Origin: Perognathus longimembris pacificus
Taxonomy: Eukaryota; Chordata; Mammalia; Rodentia; Heteromyidae
Assembly: GCF_023159225.1 (NCBI RefSeq)
Contig: NC_063161.1
Location: forward strand, 119,884,958-119,948,957
Direction of reading: 5' to 3'
DNA length: 64,000 bases
Numbering within the stretch: the first letter of the stretch is position 1; each line of letters begins with the position of its first letter. The position numbers were made by a program, and so were the translations under genes. The notes beneath the pieces are model-generated. The model worked only from the letters and a program-made list of their open reading frames with translations, was not told where the DNA came from and made no database searches. Shown piece by piece: positions 22,561-32,960 of the stretch.

Positions 22561-23950
22561 TCCATTATTCACTGTTGCTTCATGTTGAGGAGAAGTGATA
22601 ACACATGTGCATAGTCCAGACAACCCAGCCGAGGCTCTTCCTCATGCCAGAGATGAGCAAGCACATGGTTCTTCTAAACTGACAGATTAGCATTAACAAA
22701 AAGGCTTATAAGTGATATGGTGCACTAACGGGAAGTAGCACAGAAAGCTGGAAAAGAGAATGTTGAGGAAGAAGTATGAAGCTGAAAAGACAAGGCTGAT
22801 TACAGATTTCAGAGTGTTTTATTTGCACCAAGGAGTTTGATTTTATCCACTAGGGTGTCTGACTTTTTTTCATTCTGAAGTCTAGGAATGTAATTTTGTA
22901 TTTGTTTGGATGTGGTCAGGAACCAAGGTTTCCAAGCGTGAAGTGCCTCTGAATCCTGTTTGTTCTTATCACCCAAGAAAATTGTTACTCTCCATAACAT
23001 AGTCATGTTCCTCTACATAAAAATAATATTTTTGATGTTGTAGAAAATCTGTTATGGTTAGCCAATCCATTCACACACTTCATGAAGAGTAACTGCTTAA
23101 ACCAAGGAAAATATCTCCCCTGATTTAAGAATTATACTTTTACATATTAGGAACCTCTGAACAGTATTAAATTAGTCAGTGCCATCACTTGCAATAGCAT
23201 GGAAAGTAGGGAACAGAGAAAGACAACAGAGAGGGAGACAATTGATCAGATTGCAAATTATTATAGATAAGAAATGGCATAAAAGGGAAGAAAGCAAGCA
23301 CTGTTCTGAGTTCATCAACTATTTTCTTTCAGACTAATAAACAGAGAGAGGCACAGAGTATTTATCTTAGACTGGAAAAGATGTCAATAATTTAATCTAG
23401 AAAAGAATCTTTAGCACGTCTTCTTAACAGTATTTGTAATCTGATCTTGGTGCTAGATTCTCAATCATTAGATTACACAGGAGGTCACTGTATCAGTAAA
23501 GCAGGAGCACAGAAAGCATAAGAGAGAAATTAGAAAATAAGATATAATGGCAACATATATTTTGGCCTTATGACACATGGAATTATATTTTATAATTGGA
23601 TATCATTTTCATTTTCACCTTCACATGGGAATTGGAGGACCATATCCTTCCAGGATCTGGAACATCTTGGGGACAGGAAGCTGAGTCCCACTTTCATAAG
23701 CCTGATCAACTCAGAGGAGGGGTCAATGTGGATCTGCACACTCTCTCCAAGGTAGGACTCACCCCAAAATGAATAAAGAAACCCCAGTCACTGGTCCAAG
23801 TATTACTGGATGGAGTGAGAACAAGTGTATTAAGTGGGTACAAATGATTCCATTGGTTAAAAATTTAAAAAAACAAAAACAAAAACAGGATTGCTGAAGC
23901 ATAGAGGAGCCTGGCAAACAAATTTATAGTCCATAAGATTCATTATCTAC
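22561..23950. other. Unique non-coding stretch
   Basis: No repeat or gene recognised. An A-rich (AAAAAC)n patch lies near 23866-23889. Confidence 0.45.
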
Positions 23951-23963
23951 AATAAAGTACTCA

Positions 23964-24079
23964 GAAAAAGCCGGAAGTGGTACTATGGCTTAAGTGGTAG
24001 CGTGCTAACCTTGGGCACAAAGAGGTTTAGGGACAGCACCAAAGCCCTGAGTTCAAGCCTCAGGACCCCCACATACAAA
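23964..24079 (+). mobile_element. Free-standing Geo-type monomer
   Basis: Right-monomer sequence only: AAAGCCGGAAGTGGTACTATGG, AAGTGGTAGCGTGCTAACC, GAGTTCAAGCCTCAGGAC, A-rich tail. Flanks AAAGTACTCA (23954-23963) and AAAGTAACTCA (24080-24090) form a TSD with one indel, so this unit inserted as a monomer and is not the remainder of a dimer. Confidence 0.82.
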
Positions 24080-24090
24080 AAAGTAACTCA

Positions 24091-24780
24091 ACAAGAACTG
24101 ACACTGACATATTTCCTTTTTTGAGCTCAACTTCCTTGTGGCAGTAGTTCTGCCTGAGCCCTGTCAGGACTCATTTCAAGATCATCTCTACCCCCTAGTA
24201 GGCACTACTAGGTTTTAATGAGTCGTGGGAGCTATTTTAAATGTCATGGCAACATTCATTCATTCTAATTACAACTCTTTCTTTCTTGTGAACAAGCTGT
24301 TTTCATCAGGATTAAAATAGTCTCCAAAAAATCAATATTAAAAACCACCTCAGCAACATCCTCAGGATTACAGCTGAGAGGATTAGAATTCCTAATCAGG
24401 CCCTGCTTCCTACAACCACCCCTCTTCTCCATCCCTCTGTGTCCTCCCACATGAGTATGTTTTCAGTATCAATTAGATTTAGTGTTTTTTCTCAAATCCC
24501 TTCACACAAATGGGAGCTTGTATTGCTGTAAATGCAGCTTGTATTGCTGCAGGGTCTGGACAAAATGGACAGGGAAAAGGAGAACCTCACTCTTTCTCTC
24601 ACACCTAGGGGGATTCAGATTTCAGACACTTGACCTTTGTTGGTGGTGAGATAAAAACACTAGCTGTAGCAGGTTTCCTCCTTCACATTCAATCACAGCC
24701 CTAATGATGGGAAGTCTTGGATGTCCTATTTGTTATAAAGCCACCTACAAAAGAATCAAACCAGCAGTAGCCAGGAATAA
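24091..24780. other. Unique stretch
   Basis: No gene. A 15-bp direct repeat (GAGCTTGTATTGCTG / CAGCTTGTATTGCTG) lies at about 24512-24550. Confidence 0.45.
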
Positions 24781-24789
24781 ACTACTTGG

Positions 24790-24998
24790 AGCTGTGAGTC
24801 TGATGATATAGAAAAGTGACTTGGGAAAGATAATTATGTTCAATATGGATTGATTCATGGTATGGGACAATGATCATAAACTGCTTCCTTGAATGGCAAG
24901 AAATTGGTTCATGGTATGAGACAATGATCATAAACTGCTTCCTTGAAAGGCAAGGAAGTACTTTGTACAACTACTAAAAGATAATAAAATATATTTTA
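24790..24998 (+). mobile_element. L1 3' UTR tail with internal tandem duplication
   Basis: The end ACTTTGTACAACTACTAAAAG then ATAATAAAATAT matches the L1 3' end at 40660-40690, so this is a severely 5'-truncated plus-strand L1. It contains two adjacent units of about 55 bp (24848-24902, 24904-24958) sharing ACAATGATCATAAACTGCTT. Confidence 0.75.
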
Positions 24999-24999
24999 A

Positions 25000-25880
25000 A
25001 AACCGGACTTGGAAATAAAAGAGGATTAAAGTTGCATGAAGTATTTAATGCAAAGCCTGGCACAGGGAGAAGTCTGTTTTGCTTGTGCACTTGCTCCCCT
25101 CTGTGGCTACAAGCCTGAATAGTAGGCATGGCATGTGTGATCCATGTTCATAAACATCTACAAAGATTTGTGGTTCCTGCATTAAAACCACATTGGCTCT
25201 TCCCAGTTAAGTGAAATGTCCTTGGGCTTGAATTTCTCTACACAAATATATGAGCTTAGGATTTTTAAAGTATACATTAATTATGTCATTGGATAAATGG
25301 TATAGTTTCTAGAAAAGCACAGAGAATTCTTTCAGCATTTGGAACTGGGTAGGAATTGTTTGATATATGGGCAGCAACACACAGTAAGTAATGATTTACA
25401 ATAAATACTTCAGCAAAGAAAAGTCTGGGTAAACTCCATATTTCATCCTTCTGGCAATGAGCTACAAAAGGTTTGCCTCTTAAATCAACTAGTGTTCATA
25501 CCCCCAGATGGATGTGGTCTAAATAGATTTGTGTGATGGGGCAATTACTCAAGGAAAGGATCTCTGCTGTCATGTGGCTTCTCACTAAGCAGTCAGTGAG
25601 TGAGCAGTTATGGAATTACAGACCCGAATTCCTGCCTACTGCTCCAGACTTGTTGAACCAGAGTCACAGAGAGGGTTCATTAGAGAGACCCCAGGAGCAC
25701 AAGAGCCAGTCAGTGTCCATGGATGGGAAAATGACATCCTCAAGTGACCCATTTTCTATCTCCTCATTTTGGTCACTAGTAGCAATTTTAGCAGGTGACA
25801 GAGGAACTAGTCTGTAACTCCTCAGTTCAGGATTCTGAATGCTCAAGTGGTAGAGATGGCAGAGAAATACAGAGATTCTA
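25000..25880. other. Unique non-coding stretch
   Basis: No repeat or gene recognised. The 94-codon frame at 25533-25817 overlaps an opposite-strand frame and has no domain. Confidence 0.45.
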
Positions 25881-25884
25881 GTCT

Positions 25885-26070
25885 TTGGGGGTAAACAGAC
25901 TTATATTGGTATCCCATCTCTGCTGCTTGCTGTGTGATATAAGAAAAGCAAATTACATGCCCCTGAATTAATATATTTCTAACTATAAAATAAAGGGTGA
26001 TAATTTCTACATGATAGATTTAAATTAATATGCATGAAAGTGGTTGATACTTAGTGAATGTTATTATTTG
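25885..26070 (+). repeat. MIR SINE remnant
   Basis: ATCCCATCTCTGCTGCTTGC, TGTGTGATATAAGAAAAGC and GATAATTTCTACATGATAG keep the MIR order. Confidence 0.7.
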
Positions 26071-26094
26071 ATCTTGTATTAATGTAGGTGAATA

Positions 26095-26265
26095 TTTATG
26101 AAGTGTTACAAGGAAGTGTGCTAAGCATGTTAAAGGGATTTACTCACAACTTACTACTATATAAGAAACTGAATGACAGAGAAGGGCTAATTAACTTGCC
26201 TACACAGCTGGTAAAGGTTAGTAAATAGCAGAAATGGATTTACATCTAGGTGGGCTGGATTATAT
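26095..26265 (+). repeat. MIR SINE remnant
   Basis: GAAGTGTTACAAGGAAGTGTG, ATAAGAAACTGAATGACAGAG and AATTAACTTGCCTACACAGC keep the MIR 3' half order, immediately after another MIR. Confidence 0.7.
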
Positions 26266-26924
26266 GGCCCTAAAAGTTTTAGTAAGGAACAATAACCTCA
26301 GCTGAAGCTTAGAGTCTTGCTCTTTTAGGTCTCAAAATTCTGCATATAAAATTCTATCTTCAAAAATCTTATTCTGGATTATTGTAGAACAAGATAGAAA
26401 TGTCAAAAGACAAATAGCACCGAATACAGACTGTAGCAAAAAACTGCTACAAAAGCTCAGGGGGAAGATTGTAGACTGGCCCCAGGAGACATGATACTTT
26501 CTCCTGCAGTCTCCATCTCTTACATTCTTAAATGTCAATGCTTTATCATTTTAAGGCTCTAATTTAAACTAAAAGAGGAAGCCTGGCTTTGGTGTAGGCA
26601 AAGAGGAAGAAATACATGCCAGCAAGACAGTTAATAGTAAAATGGGAGGGTCTTCCTCCTTGCTACACAGAGAGAGCTTTCATGAGGAAAACAGAGTCAT
26701 TGTTGATTCGGAAATCAATTATGCACAAAAGGGCATGAGGGATAGAGGAAGAGAACATAGGTTGGAATTGCTGTTTTTGAGTTCAAAAGGATTATGTGAC
26801 TATAGTAGATAGTAAGATGAATATTATCTTGGTATCCAAGAGATAGATATCACACTTTGAGCCTTTCTTTTTACACATTTATTGCTCACATGACCTCACT
26901 TTTAAAATGAATACTACATGTGTG

Positions 26925-27090
26925 CAGCTTAAGTGGTAGAGTGTTTCCCAGAAAGTGTAAGGCTCTTAAATTCAAACTCCTGTCCTTAAATGGGGAAGAG
27001 ACAGAGAAGTGTGTGTGTGTGACAGAGGGAGAGAGAGACAGACAGAGACAGAGACACAGAGAGATAGATAGAGAAAGAGAGGGAGATTCA
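26925..27090 (+). repeat. ID-like fragment with GT/GA-rich tail
   Basis: AGCTTAAGTGGTAGAGTGTT and AAATTCAAACTCCTGTCC resemble the A- and B-box arms of ID. A GTGTGT/GAGAGA tract (27010-27090) follows. The two long frames across it (26886-27278, 26920-27294) are simple-sequence artefacts. Confidence 0.6.
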
Positions 27091-27756
27091 ACAAAAATTA
27101 TACAAAAACATAAAACAAACAGAAGGGTGGTAAGACATCTCATAGTCATAACGGAACTAGTTGAAGGCCAGAGGATTGATCCATTGCTTCTAATGGTGAA
27201 CTCTACCTGGTTCCTGGTAGACAAGACACCTGGTCCTTCCATCCTAGCAATGAGCGTGGTGAGTGCTGCAGAGAGCATGAACTCACCTTTCTGAAAAGTT
27301 GACTATTTGTAAGTGGAAAGAACTTTGCTTGCATCCACATCTATGCCACCTCAGATCTGCATGGCAAGAAAGACACTACCCCAAAGGAGGAATCTGGATG
27401 CAAGGTAACTTAATAGGAAGAATAATCAATGCAGATGATATATAGCAACTAGCAAAACAAGTGAACACAAAGCAAACAGTCACCTTAGAAAATGATGCCC
27501 CTGACAGCAAATAGTCTGAAGCTGCTAAGACACTATTCCAGTCATCAGCTACACAGGTTCAAGTAAATTCTTGTTCTCTACCTGTGCAGTGAGTACCCTC
27601 TTGTCAGAGAACAATGCACCCACAATAGGACAAGCAACTTTATTTGGTGAATTTTACCTAGAAATTACAGGCTATCCAAATATTCATGAGTTTGGGGACA
27701 ATCTACTTAAAGAAATTTAAACTAAAGAAGTCTTACAATTTTTAAAATGTAATAAC

Positions 27757-27867
27757 CCTAAATTCATGGAGGAATTAACAAGAAGAAATGCCACCTAAAT
27801 GCTTAGAAAAGTAAGTGCAGTTAAATAAATTATGGAGAACCCACTTGATGAAATAAATGTATTACCA
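27757..27867 (+). repeat. Diverged direct repeat, copy 1
   Basis: AAATTCATGGAGGAATTAAC, CACCTAAATGCTTAGAAAAG and TAAATAAATTATGGAGAACC recur at 28313-28432. The TAAATAAATTATGG core resembles an L1/HAL1 ORF2 C-terminal segment, so this may be two pieces of one old LINE family. Confidence 0.75.
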
Positions 27868-28049
27868 GTGATATAGGAGATAGGGAAAGCAAGAGTAAGT
27901 AAGGGGTCAATCTGATTAATGAACTACATCTGTATCTGTGAATTAGCAGAATGATCCCCCTTCCTTTGAACAATTACCATTCACTAAGAAAATTAAGGAC
28001 AGGAATATCAAATAGGTCCTGACTGGGATAGGAATATTAGTGGGGGTGG

Positions 28050-28300
28050 GAGGAGTGAGGCCAATGGAGAGGGTGAAGTACAGTAAATATGGTCAAAATG
28101 TTTTATGTACATATGTGACAATGGAACATTGAAGCTTGTGGAGATGGGAATGGGAGGGAGAGATAAGGAAAAGTGATGAAAGGAGTGAATCTAATCAAAG
28201 TATGTTGTATGCATATGCCAAAATGAAAGCATGTCAAAATGTATGACATGTTAAAATGAAGTCTTGTGCAATTAATTGATACTAATATTTTTAAAAGATT
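28050..28300 (+). mobile_element. Ancient L1-like 3' end
   Basis: GTACAGTAAATATGGTCAAAA, TTATGTACATATGTGACAATG, GGGAATGGGAGGGAGAG, AATCAAAGTATGTTGTATGC and GTGCAATTAATTGATACTAATA follow the order of an old L1 3' UTR on the plus strand. Confidence 0.55.
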
Positions 28301-28312
28301 AAAAATGTATGC

Positions 28313-28432
28313 TCCTAGAAATTCATTGAGGAATTAGCAAGAAGACAAGACAAAATCATCTAAATGTTCAGAAAAACAAGTGTGGTCAAATAAATTATGG
28401 AGAATCTACTTGATGAAATGTATGCCAGGTCT
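28313..28432 (+). repeat. Diverged direct repeat, copy 2
   Basis: Second copy of the 27757 block, same orientation, about 556 bp downstream. It shares AATAAATTATGGAGAA and ACTTGATGAAAT. Confidence 0.75.
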
Positions 28433-28440
28433 TCATAAAT

Positions 28441-28632
28441 TTTTTTTGTAAAGAGATTGTAAATATCTTAGCTTTTGTAAGCCATAGGGTTTCTGTCACA
28501 ACTGCTAACTTTGCTGTTGTCACATGAGAGCAGCCGTAGGCAATGTAAAACTGAATGGACATGGCTATATTCCAATAAAACTTTACTTACAAAAATAGGC
28601 TGTGAGCTGTATTGGGCTGGGGAGAAATAGTT
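28441..28632 (+). mobile_element. hAT-Charlie-type non-autonomous DNA transposon
   Basis: TTTGTAAAGAGATTGTAAAT, TTGTAAGCCATAGGGTTTCTG, TCACAACTGCTAACTTTGCTG, GAGAGCAGCCGTAGGCAATG and TTCCAATAAAACTTTACTTAC match, in order, a widespread ancient mammalian hAT MITE of about 200 bp. Terminal inverted repeats are eroded and no transposase is encoded. I recognise the family pattern but not its exact Repbase name. Confidence 0.85.
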
Positions 28633-28639
28633 CTACCAT

Positions 28640-30090
28640 CCTTTAAGTGATCCTTGTGAAGTAACATCAGGTGTTGAATGAAAATGAGCAGGATAAAAAG
28701 CTGTTCTTGATCATTACAATTAAGTCTTCATAAATGGAAAAATCTGGAAAGAAAACACATAAACACAAATAGTAGTTGGGTTGATAAGCCAGGATTCGGG
28801 GTGACCTTTTCCTTTCTTAGAAAGAGATTTTTTTGTTTAGCTTTGATATTCTTTCATAGATAATGTTGAATATGTACATAACAGAGACCAGGTATCTCTA
28901 GCAAGCAAAGATTCAGAAAAAAAAAGCATGGGTAATATTCCTGAAATGTTCATTTATTCAGTAGCCTTGCTTTCTAAATATTTAGCTCCCTGTCTTTGGA
29001 GGTTTCATTTCACTATGCTAATATCAGAGACGGGTAGAATATTTTTGTTGACCAGAGTTTACCATGCTGGTTGGGCTTTTCCAAGGAAGCTGCACATGTC
29101 ACCTAAGAATCTGCAGTAGGGAGATGAAGAAAGGGATGTGAAATTACCCTGAAATTTCTTTTTCCTTAAAGAATGAGAAAGAAGTGTTAACTCTGTATTA
29201 TCATGGATTCTTTCAGTTAATACTTGAATATAAGCTGCTATGAATTTGTGTACAAGACCACCTACCTGAAAAATTCTTTTGTTTTGTTCTGTTTTGTTTT
29301 ATTGAACTGTGGGGTGGTCTCCATCAGTGGATTTCACCATGAACAGATTTATTTAAATCTATTATTATACTTAAATTTGTTGAGCTGGACTTTTATAAGG
29401 GATTTATCCTCAGAGGAAATCAACTTGGTTTTGTATATGTGTTCATTTCAAAATACAGTATCTTGTCTCATTAAATCCCAAAGAATGAGGGATTATAACA
29501 AAACAAAGCAGATACCGCTTTTTGTGAAGCAGGTCTAACAATGAGCTGTGTGGACAATGAGTTTTCTTTTCTTCCTCTGGGAATTTTATAATGGAACCTG
29601 AATTGATGTAAAGAGAAGATTTCTGAATGAGACAAACTTGAAAACAATATCACTTTTTATAAAAAGAATATAGTTTTGCTCTTGCCTTGCTGGATCTGAT
29701 ATTAAACAAGATACTTTTTTTTCTCTACTGTTCTAGTCCATTGGTTATTACAATGAAATAATTTCCTGAACTATACTTCTTCTTACAGGTTGTCATGGAA
29801 ATAGTTTTGTAATGGCCAAATTTGAACATGAAAACTTTAGTATAAAACCCATAACAAGAAGACAGCCTGGAGAAATGTCTGCTTAATTCTAATCTGCATA
29901 CATCTGATAAGTACCTCCAAAATAAATTATCATTGCCTTCATTCAAAATTGATCACAAAGTCCAGCAGCTCTGAAGGTTGTTGTTCTTTCTTTCTTTTTT
30001 AATAAACTATTGGAACTAGGAAATTATTCTTTATCAAAAACTGGGACAAAGACATTAAACCATGTAGTAACACTAAAAAAGTAGGTTTAG
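28640..30090. other. Unique non-coding stretch
   Basis: No repeat or gene recognised. The 104-codon frame at 29224-29538 is hydrophobic by base composition only. Confidence 0.45.
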
Positions 30091-30104
30091 GGAATAATAA
30101 TAAA

Positions 30105-30330
30105 AAAAAATGTTTTGAGAACTTGCTCTGTGCCTAATAGTGTACCAATAGCTTTATATATGCTGTCTTATTTAATCTTCACAATAGCCCCAGGAATAGA
30201 CAATGATATTATACCCATTTTACAGATCAGGTAACAAGTCAAGTATTTTGCTTAAAACCACCAAGTTATTAAGGTGCTAAGCAGAGGTGAATCCAGGTCT
30301 TTGAGACTAAAACTTTTAATTAACTATTAT
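30105..30330 (+). repeat. MIR SINE remnant, near full length
   Basis: GAACTTGCTCTGTGCCTAAT, CTTATTTAATCTTCACAATAG, CCCATTTTACAGATCAGGTA and AGAGGTGAATCCAGGTC make this one of the best preserved MIRs in the window. Confidence 0.85.
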
Positions 30331-30521
30331 TAGCTCATTGTGCTATCTAAGCAATGGGGAGCAATGTGTACTCTTAAGAGTATCAACAGATGATCCTCTC
30401 CTCCACCAAAAGCTCTATTAGGTAGAGATGAAGGAAAGTGATTTTATATTGCTTGTTGAATATGTAATTAGTCTATAAAATCAAGGACCAGTGATTCATG
30501 CAGGAGCTAATAAAAAGTAAA

Positions 30522-30547
30522 GACACACACACACACACACACACACA
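30522..30547. repeat. (CA)n microsatellite
   Basis: Uninterrupted ACACAC run of about 13 units. Confidence 0.97.
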
Positions 30548-30582
30548 AATACAAAGTCAGGAATTATCAAGAACTCCAAAAG

Positions 30583-30788
30583 TTGGGCTGGGGATATAGC
30601 CTAGTGGCAAGAGTGCCTGCCTCGGATACACGAGGCCCTAGGTTCGATTCCCCAGCACCACATATACAGAAAACGGCCAGAAGTGGCGCTGTGGCTCAAG
30701 TGGCGGAGTGCTAGCCTTGAGCGGGAAGAAGCCAGGGACAGTGCTCAGGCCCTGAGTCCAAGGCCCAGGACTGGCCAAAAAAAAAAAA
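30583..30788 (+). mobile_element. IDL-Geo dimeric SINE, young, subfamily A
   Basis: Near-identical to the 884 copy, including CGGATACACGAGG, AACGGCC, GGCGGAGTGC and CAAGGCCCAGG. Private change: GAGCGGGAAGAAG for GAGCAAAAGGAAG. A perfect 14-bp TSD (AAGAACTCCAAAAG) lies at 30569-30582 and 30789-30802. Confidence 0.95.
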
Positions 30789-31359
30789 AAGAACTCCAAA
30801 AGCTCATTTGATGCTTTTTTCTTTTTTTTTTTTTTTAAGAAAAATATATTAAGGTTGCTTATTTCCAGAAAATGAAAGATAGGGTTAGAGGCAGAGTCAG
30901 CTGGTAACCAACATTTTCATAACTCCTTTTTGGGAATTTTTGTGTAGATATTTCTCCACGACACATGGAACATAGTCACAAATGGAAATGTTTAATTTAC
31001 CTGGGTTATTAGATGATATATAAAGTAAGTTATTACATATATATATGCATAGACTACTTTTGACATTGTAAAACATCAATTAAAAATAAAAATGTATCAA
31101 CTTATCCTCCCTACTTACAGGACATAATAATTTAATTTTCTTACTGACAAGATAATCATTAGAAACCTTATATATTGTTCTAAAATATATACCTTTAGGT
31201 TGTATCAAAATTCAAATGATTCTGTGTCTACATCACATGACATCAGGCTACTATAATTTTTGAAATCCAAAGACAATTATGTAGGTCATCTTTGATTGCA
31301 AAGAGCACAAAATACTCTATGCTATGGCCCTACAAAGACCTATCTATTAACTATTAACT

Positions 31360-31545
31360 CCTAACTATGTGTTCTTATAGAAATTACTTCAGTTTTATGG
31401 GCTTGATTCTCATTGATAAAATGGAAATACATTCCATGTGTTCTTAGAAAGCAGCATTATGAGGAAAATTGGAAATACACATGAAAGGCCTGGAATGTAA
31501 CTAAGTGCATAGTAAGTGGAAATTATTTTTATTATGTCACCTTTT
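31360..31545 (+). repeat. MIR SINE remnant
   Basis: AATTACTTCAGTTTTATGGGC, GATTCTCATTGATAAAATGGA and AACTAAGTGCATAGTAAGTGG keep the MIR order. Confidence 0.65.
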
Positions 31546-31676
31546 TTGTCAGTATCATGGTTTCCTACTGTTAGTGTTATTTTCCACAGTTTTAAAATCC
31601 CAACTCTTAATTAAGTGACTTTATTATGCTGGGGACTGATGAAGCAGATGGTATCTGATGAAGTATACTAGAATTT

Positions 31677-31776
31677 AAAAATTTTTTAATTTATTTTATT
31701 TGGTACCAACAAATTGAAACAGAGCCTCATGCAAGCTAGGAAAGCATTCTACCACTAAGCCATAGTCCCAGCACCA
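31677..31776 (-). mobile_element. ID-like monomeric SINE
   Basis: On the plus strand: T-rich tail, GGTACCAACAAATTGAAAC, GCAAGCTAGGAAAGCATTCT, ACCACTAAGCCATAGTCCCA; the reverse of ID. A 15-bp TSD AGT(A/G)TACTAGAATTT lies at 31662-31676 and 31777-31791 with one mismatch. Confidence 0.88.
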
Positions 31777-32365
31777 AGTGTACTAGAATTTTGTTCATAG
31801 TACAAATAAATAGGCTCTGACCAAATGAAAGGCATAGTTTTTCTGAAATCATTTTTATCTGGTTAATATCAGACTCTTGGTTTCTGAGTTGTGTTCCTTA
31901 ATCTTGAATAGAGATGGTATAGTAAGTTGAAAAGGGTTCCACATCTGAGTCTTGGTTTACTGTGACAGACTGCAGTGATCAATTAGTAATGTCTGCTTTA
32001 AGCATACAAGGGGTGCCACGATGAAGTGTGTACCACATTTTTTTTTCAGTTTAATCTCAGTTCTCAAATTCTCCAATCAGTTATGTTTATACATTTACAT
32101 GTATAAAAGTATCCATTTTATTGGAAAGCTAGAATGCAGTATGGATTTCAGCATGATACAGTTTAGTATTTCACTAATCATTGTTCTTAGCAGAAGTTCC
32201 TTTATGTTAAAACCTACTTACTTAAGAAAGAATTAGCTCAAGCTAGGCTGAAAGTCTAATCCACAAATTCATTACAAATCTCCTCTTTGTTTTGCGGCAC
32301 AGGCCTGATAATTATTTTAAGAGAGGTGTGCAAATGGGTAAGTAGGTGTCCTCGCTCCCCCACCC

Positions 32366-32583
32366 CACCCACCCCAGGCTGGGCCTGGCTTCTGTACCTA
32401 AGTTTTTGTGCTCAAGGATAGTGCTGTACCATTTGAGCCACAGCTCCACTTCTAGCATGTTTTTTTCTTGTGGTAGTTTAGTGGAAATAAAGTCACCTGA
32501 GCTAGCTTTGAACTGTGATCCTCAGATCTCAGCCTCAGGAGTAGCTAGGATTATAGGCACGGCATGAACCAACAGGCCCAACC
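32366..32583 (-). mobile_element. B1/Geo-type dimeric SINE
   Basis: On the plus strand: TTTGTGCTCAAGGATAGTGC, ACCATTTGAGCCACAGCTCC, then AGTCACCTGAGCTAGCTTTG, GATCCTCAGATCTCAGCCTC, GAGTAGCTAGGATTATAGGC. The frames at 32346-32567 and 32522-32809 are explained by it. Confidence 0.88.
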
Positions 32584-32589
32584 TAAGGC

Positions 32590-32960
32590 TGCACTTAATT
32601 CTTCTTTTCCTCTTGTTTTGGGGACACCAACTTCTCCCAGCCTCACTCACTTGTGGATCTCTTGGAAGGGAACAGGGGAGAATCTTGAAAAAGCCGGTGC
32701 CCTCTGTTATGGAGCTAACTGACTCCCAGCTAGCCTGAAGGGAACCATGTGAGTGAGCTTGGTTTTGTCTTGGGTCTGTAAACTCGGCTCCGTAAACTCG
32801 GCTCCACATGCTTGACCTGACACAGCCTCTGACCTTTTGACAATAAACATGGCTGCTGTTACACTTCTGTCTTCCAGTTCCCCTGCAAATGCCTCTTGTG
32901 GCCTCCCCTCACCTCATGACGTGGAGAAGGCAAAATCTGGGGAACAGTTCATATCTAACT
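32590..32960. other. GC-richer block, possible LTR remnant
   Basis: More GC-rich than its surroundings, with AATAAA at about 32842 and about 100 nt of CT-rich sequence after it, a layout compatible with the R/U5 end of an LTR. No TG...CA boundary pair or TSD could be fixed. It contains a 14-bp perfect tandem (GTAAACTCGGCTCC twice, 32778-32805). Confidence 0.3.

Noticed and set aside
26886..27294. Two opposing frames of 124 and 130 codons
   Set aside because: They overlap each other across a GT/GA simple repeat and translate as low-complexity R/E/D or S/L/C runs.
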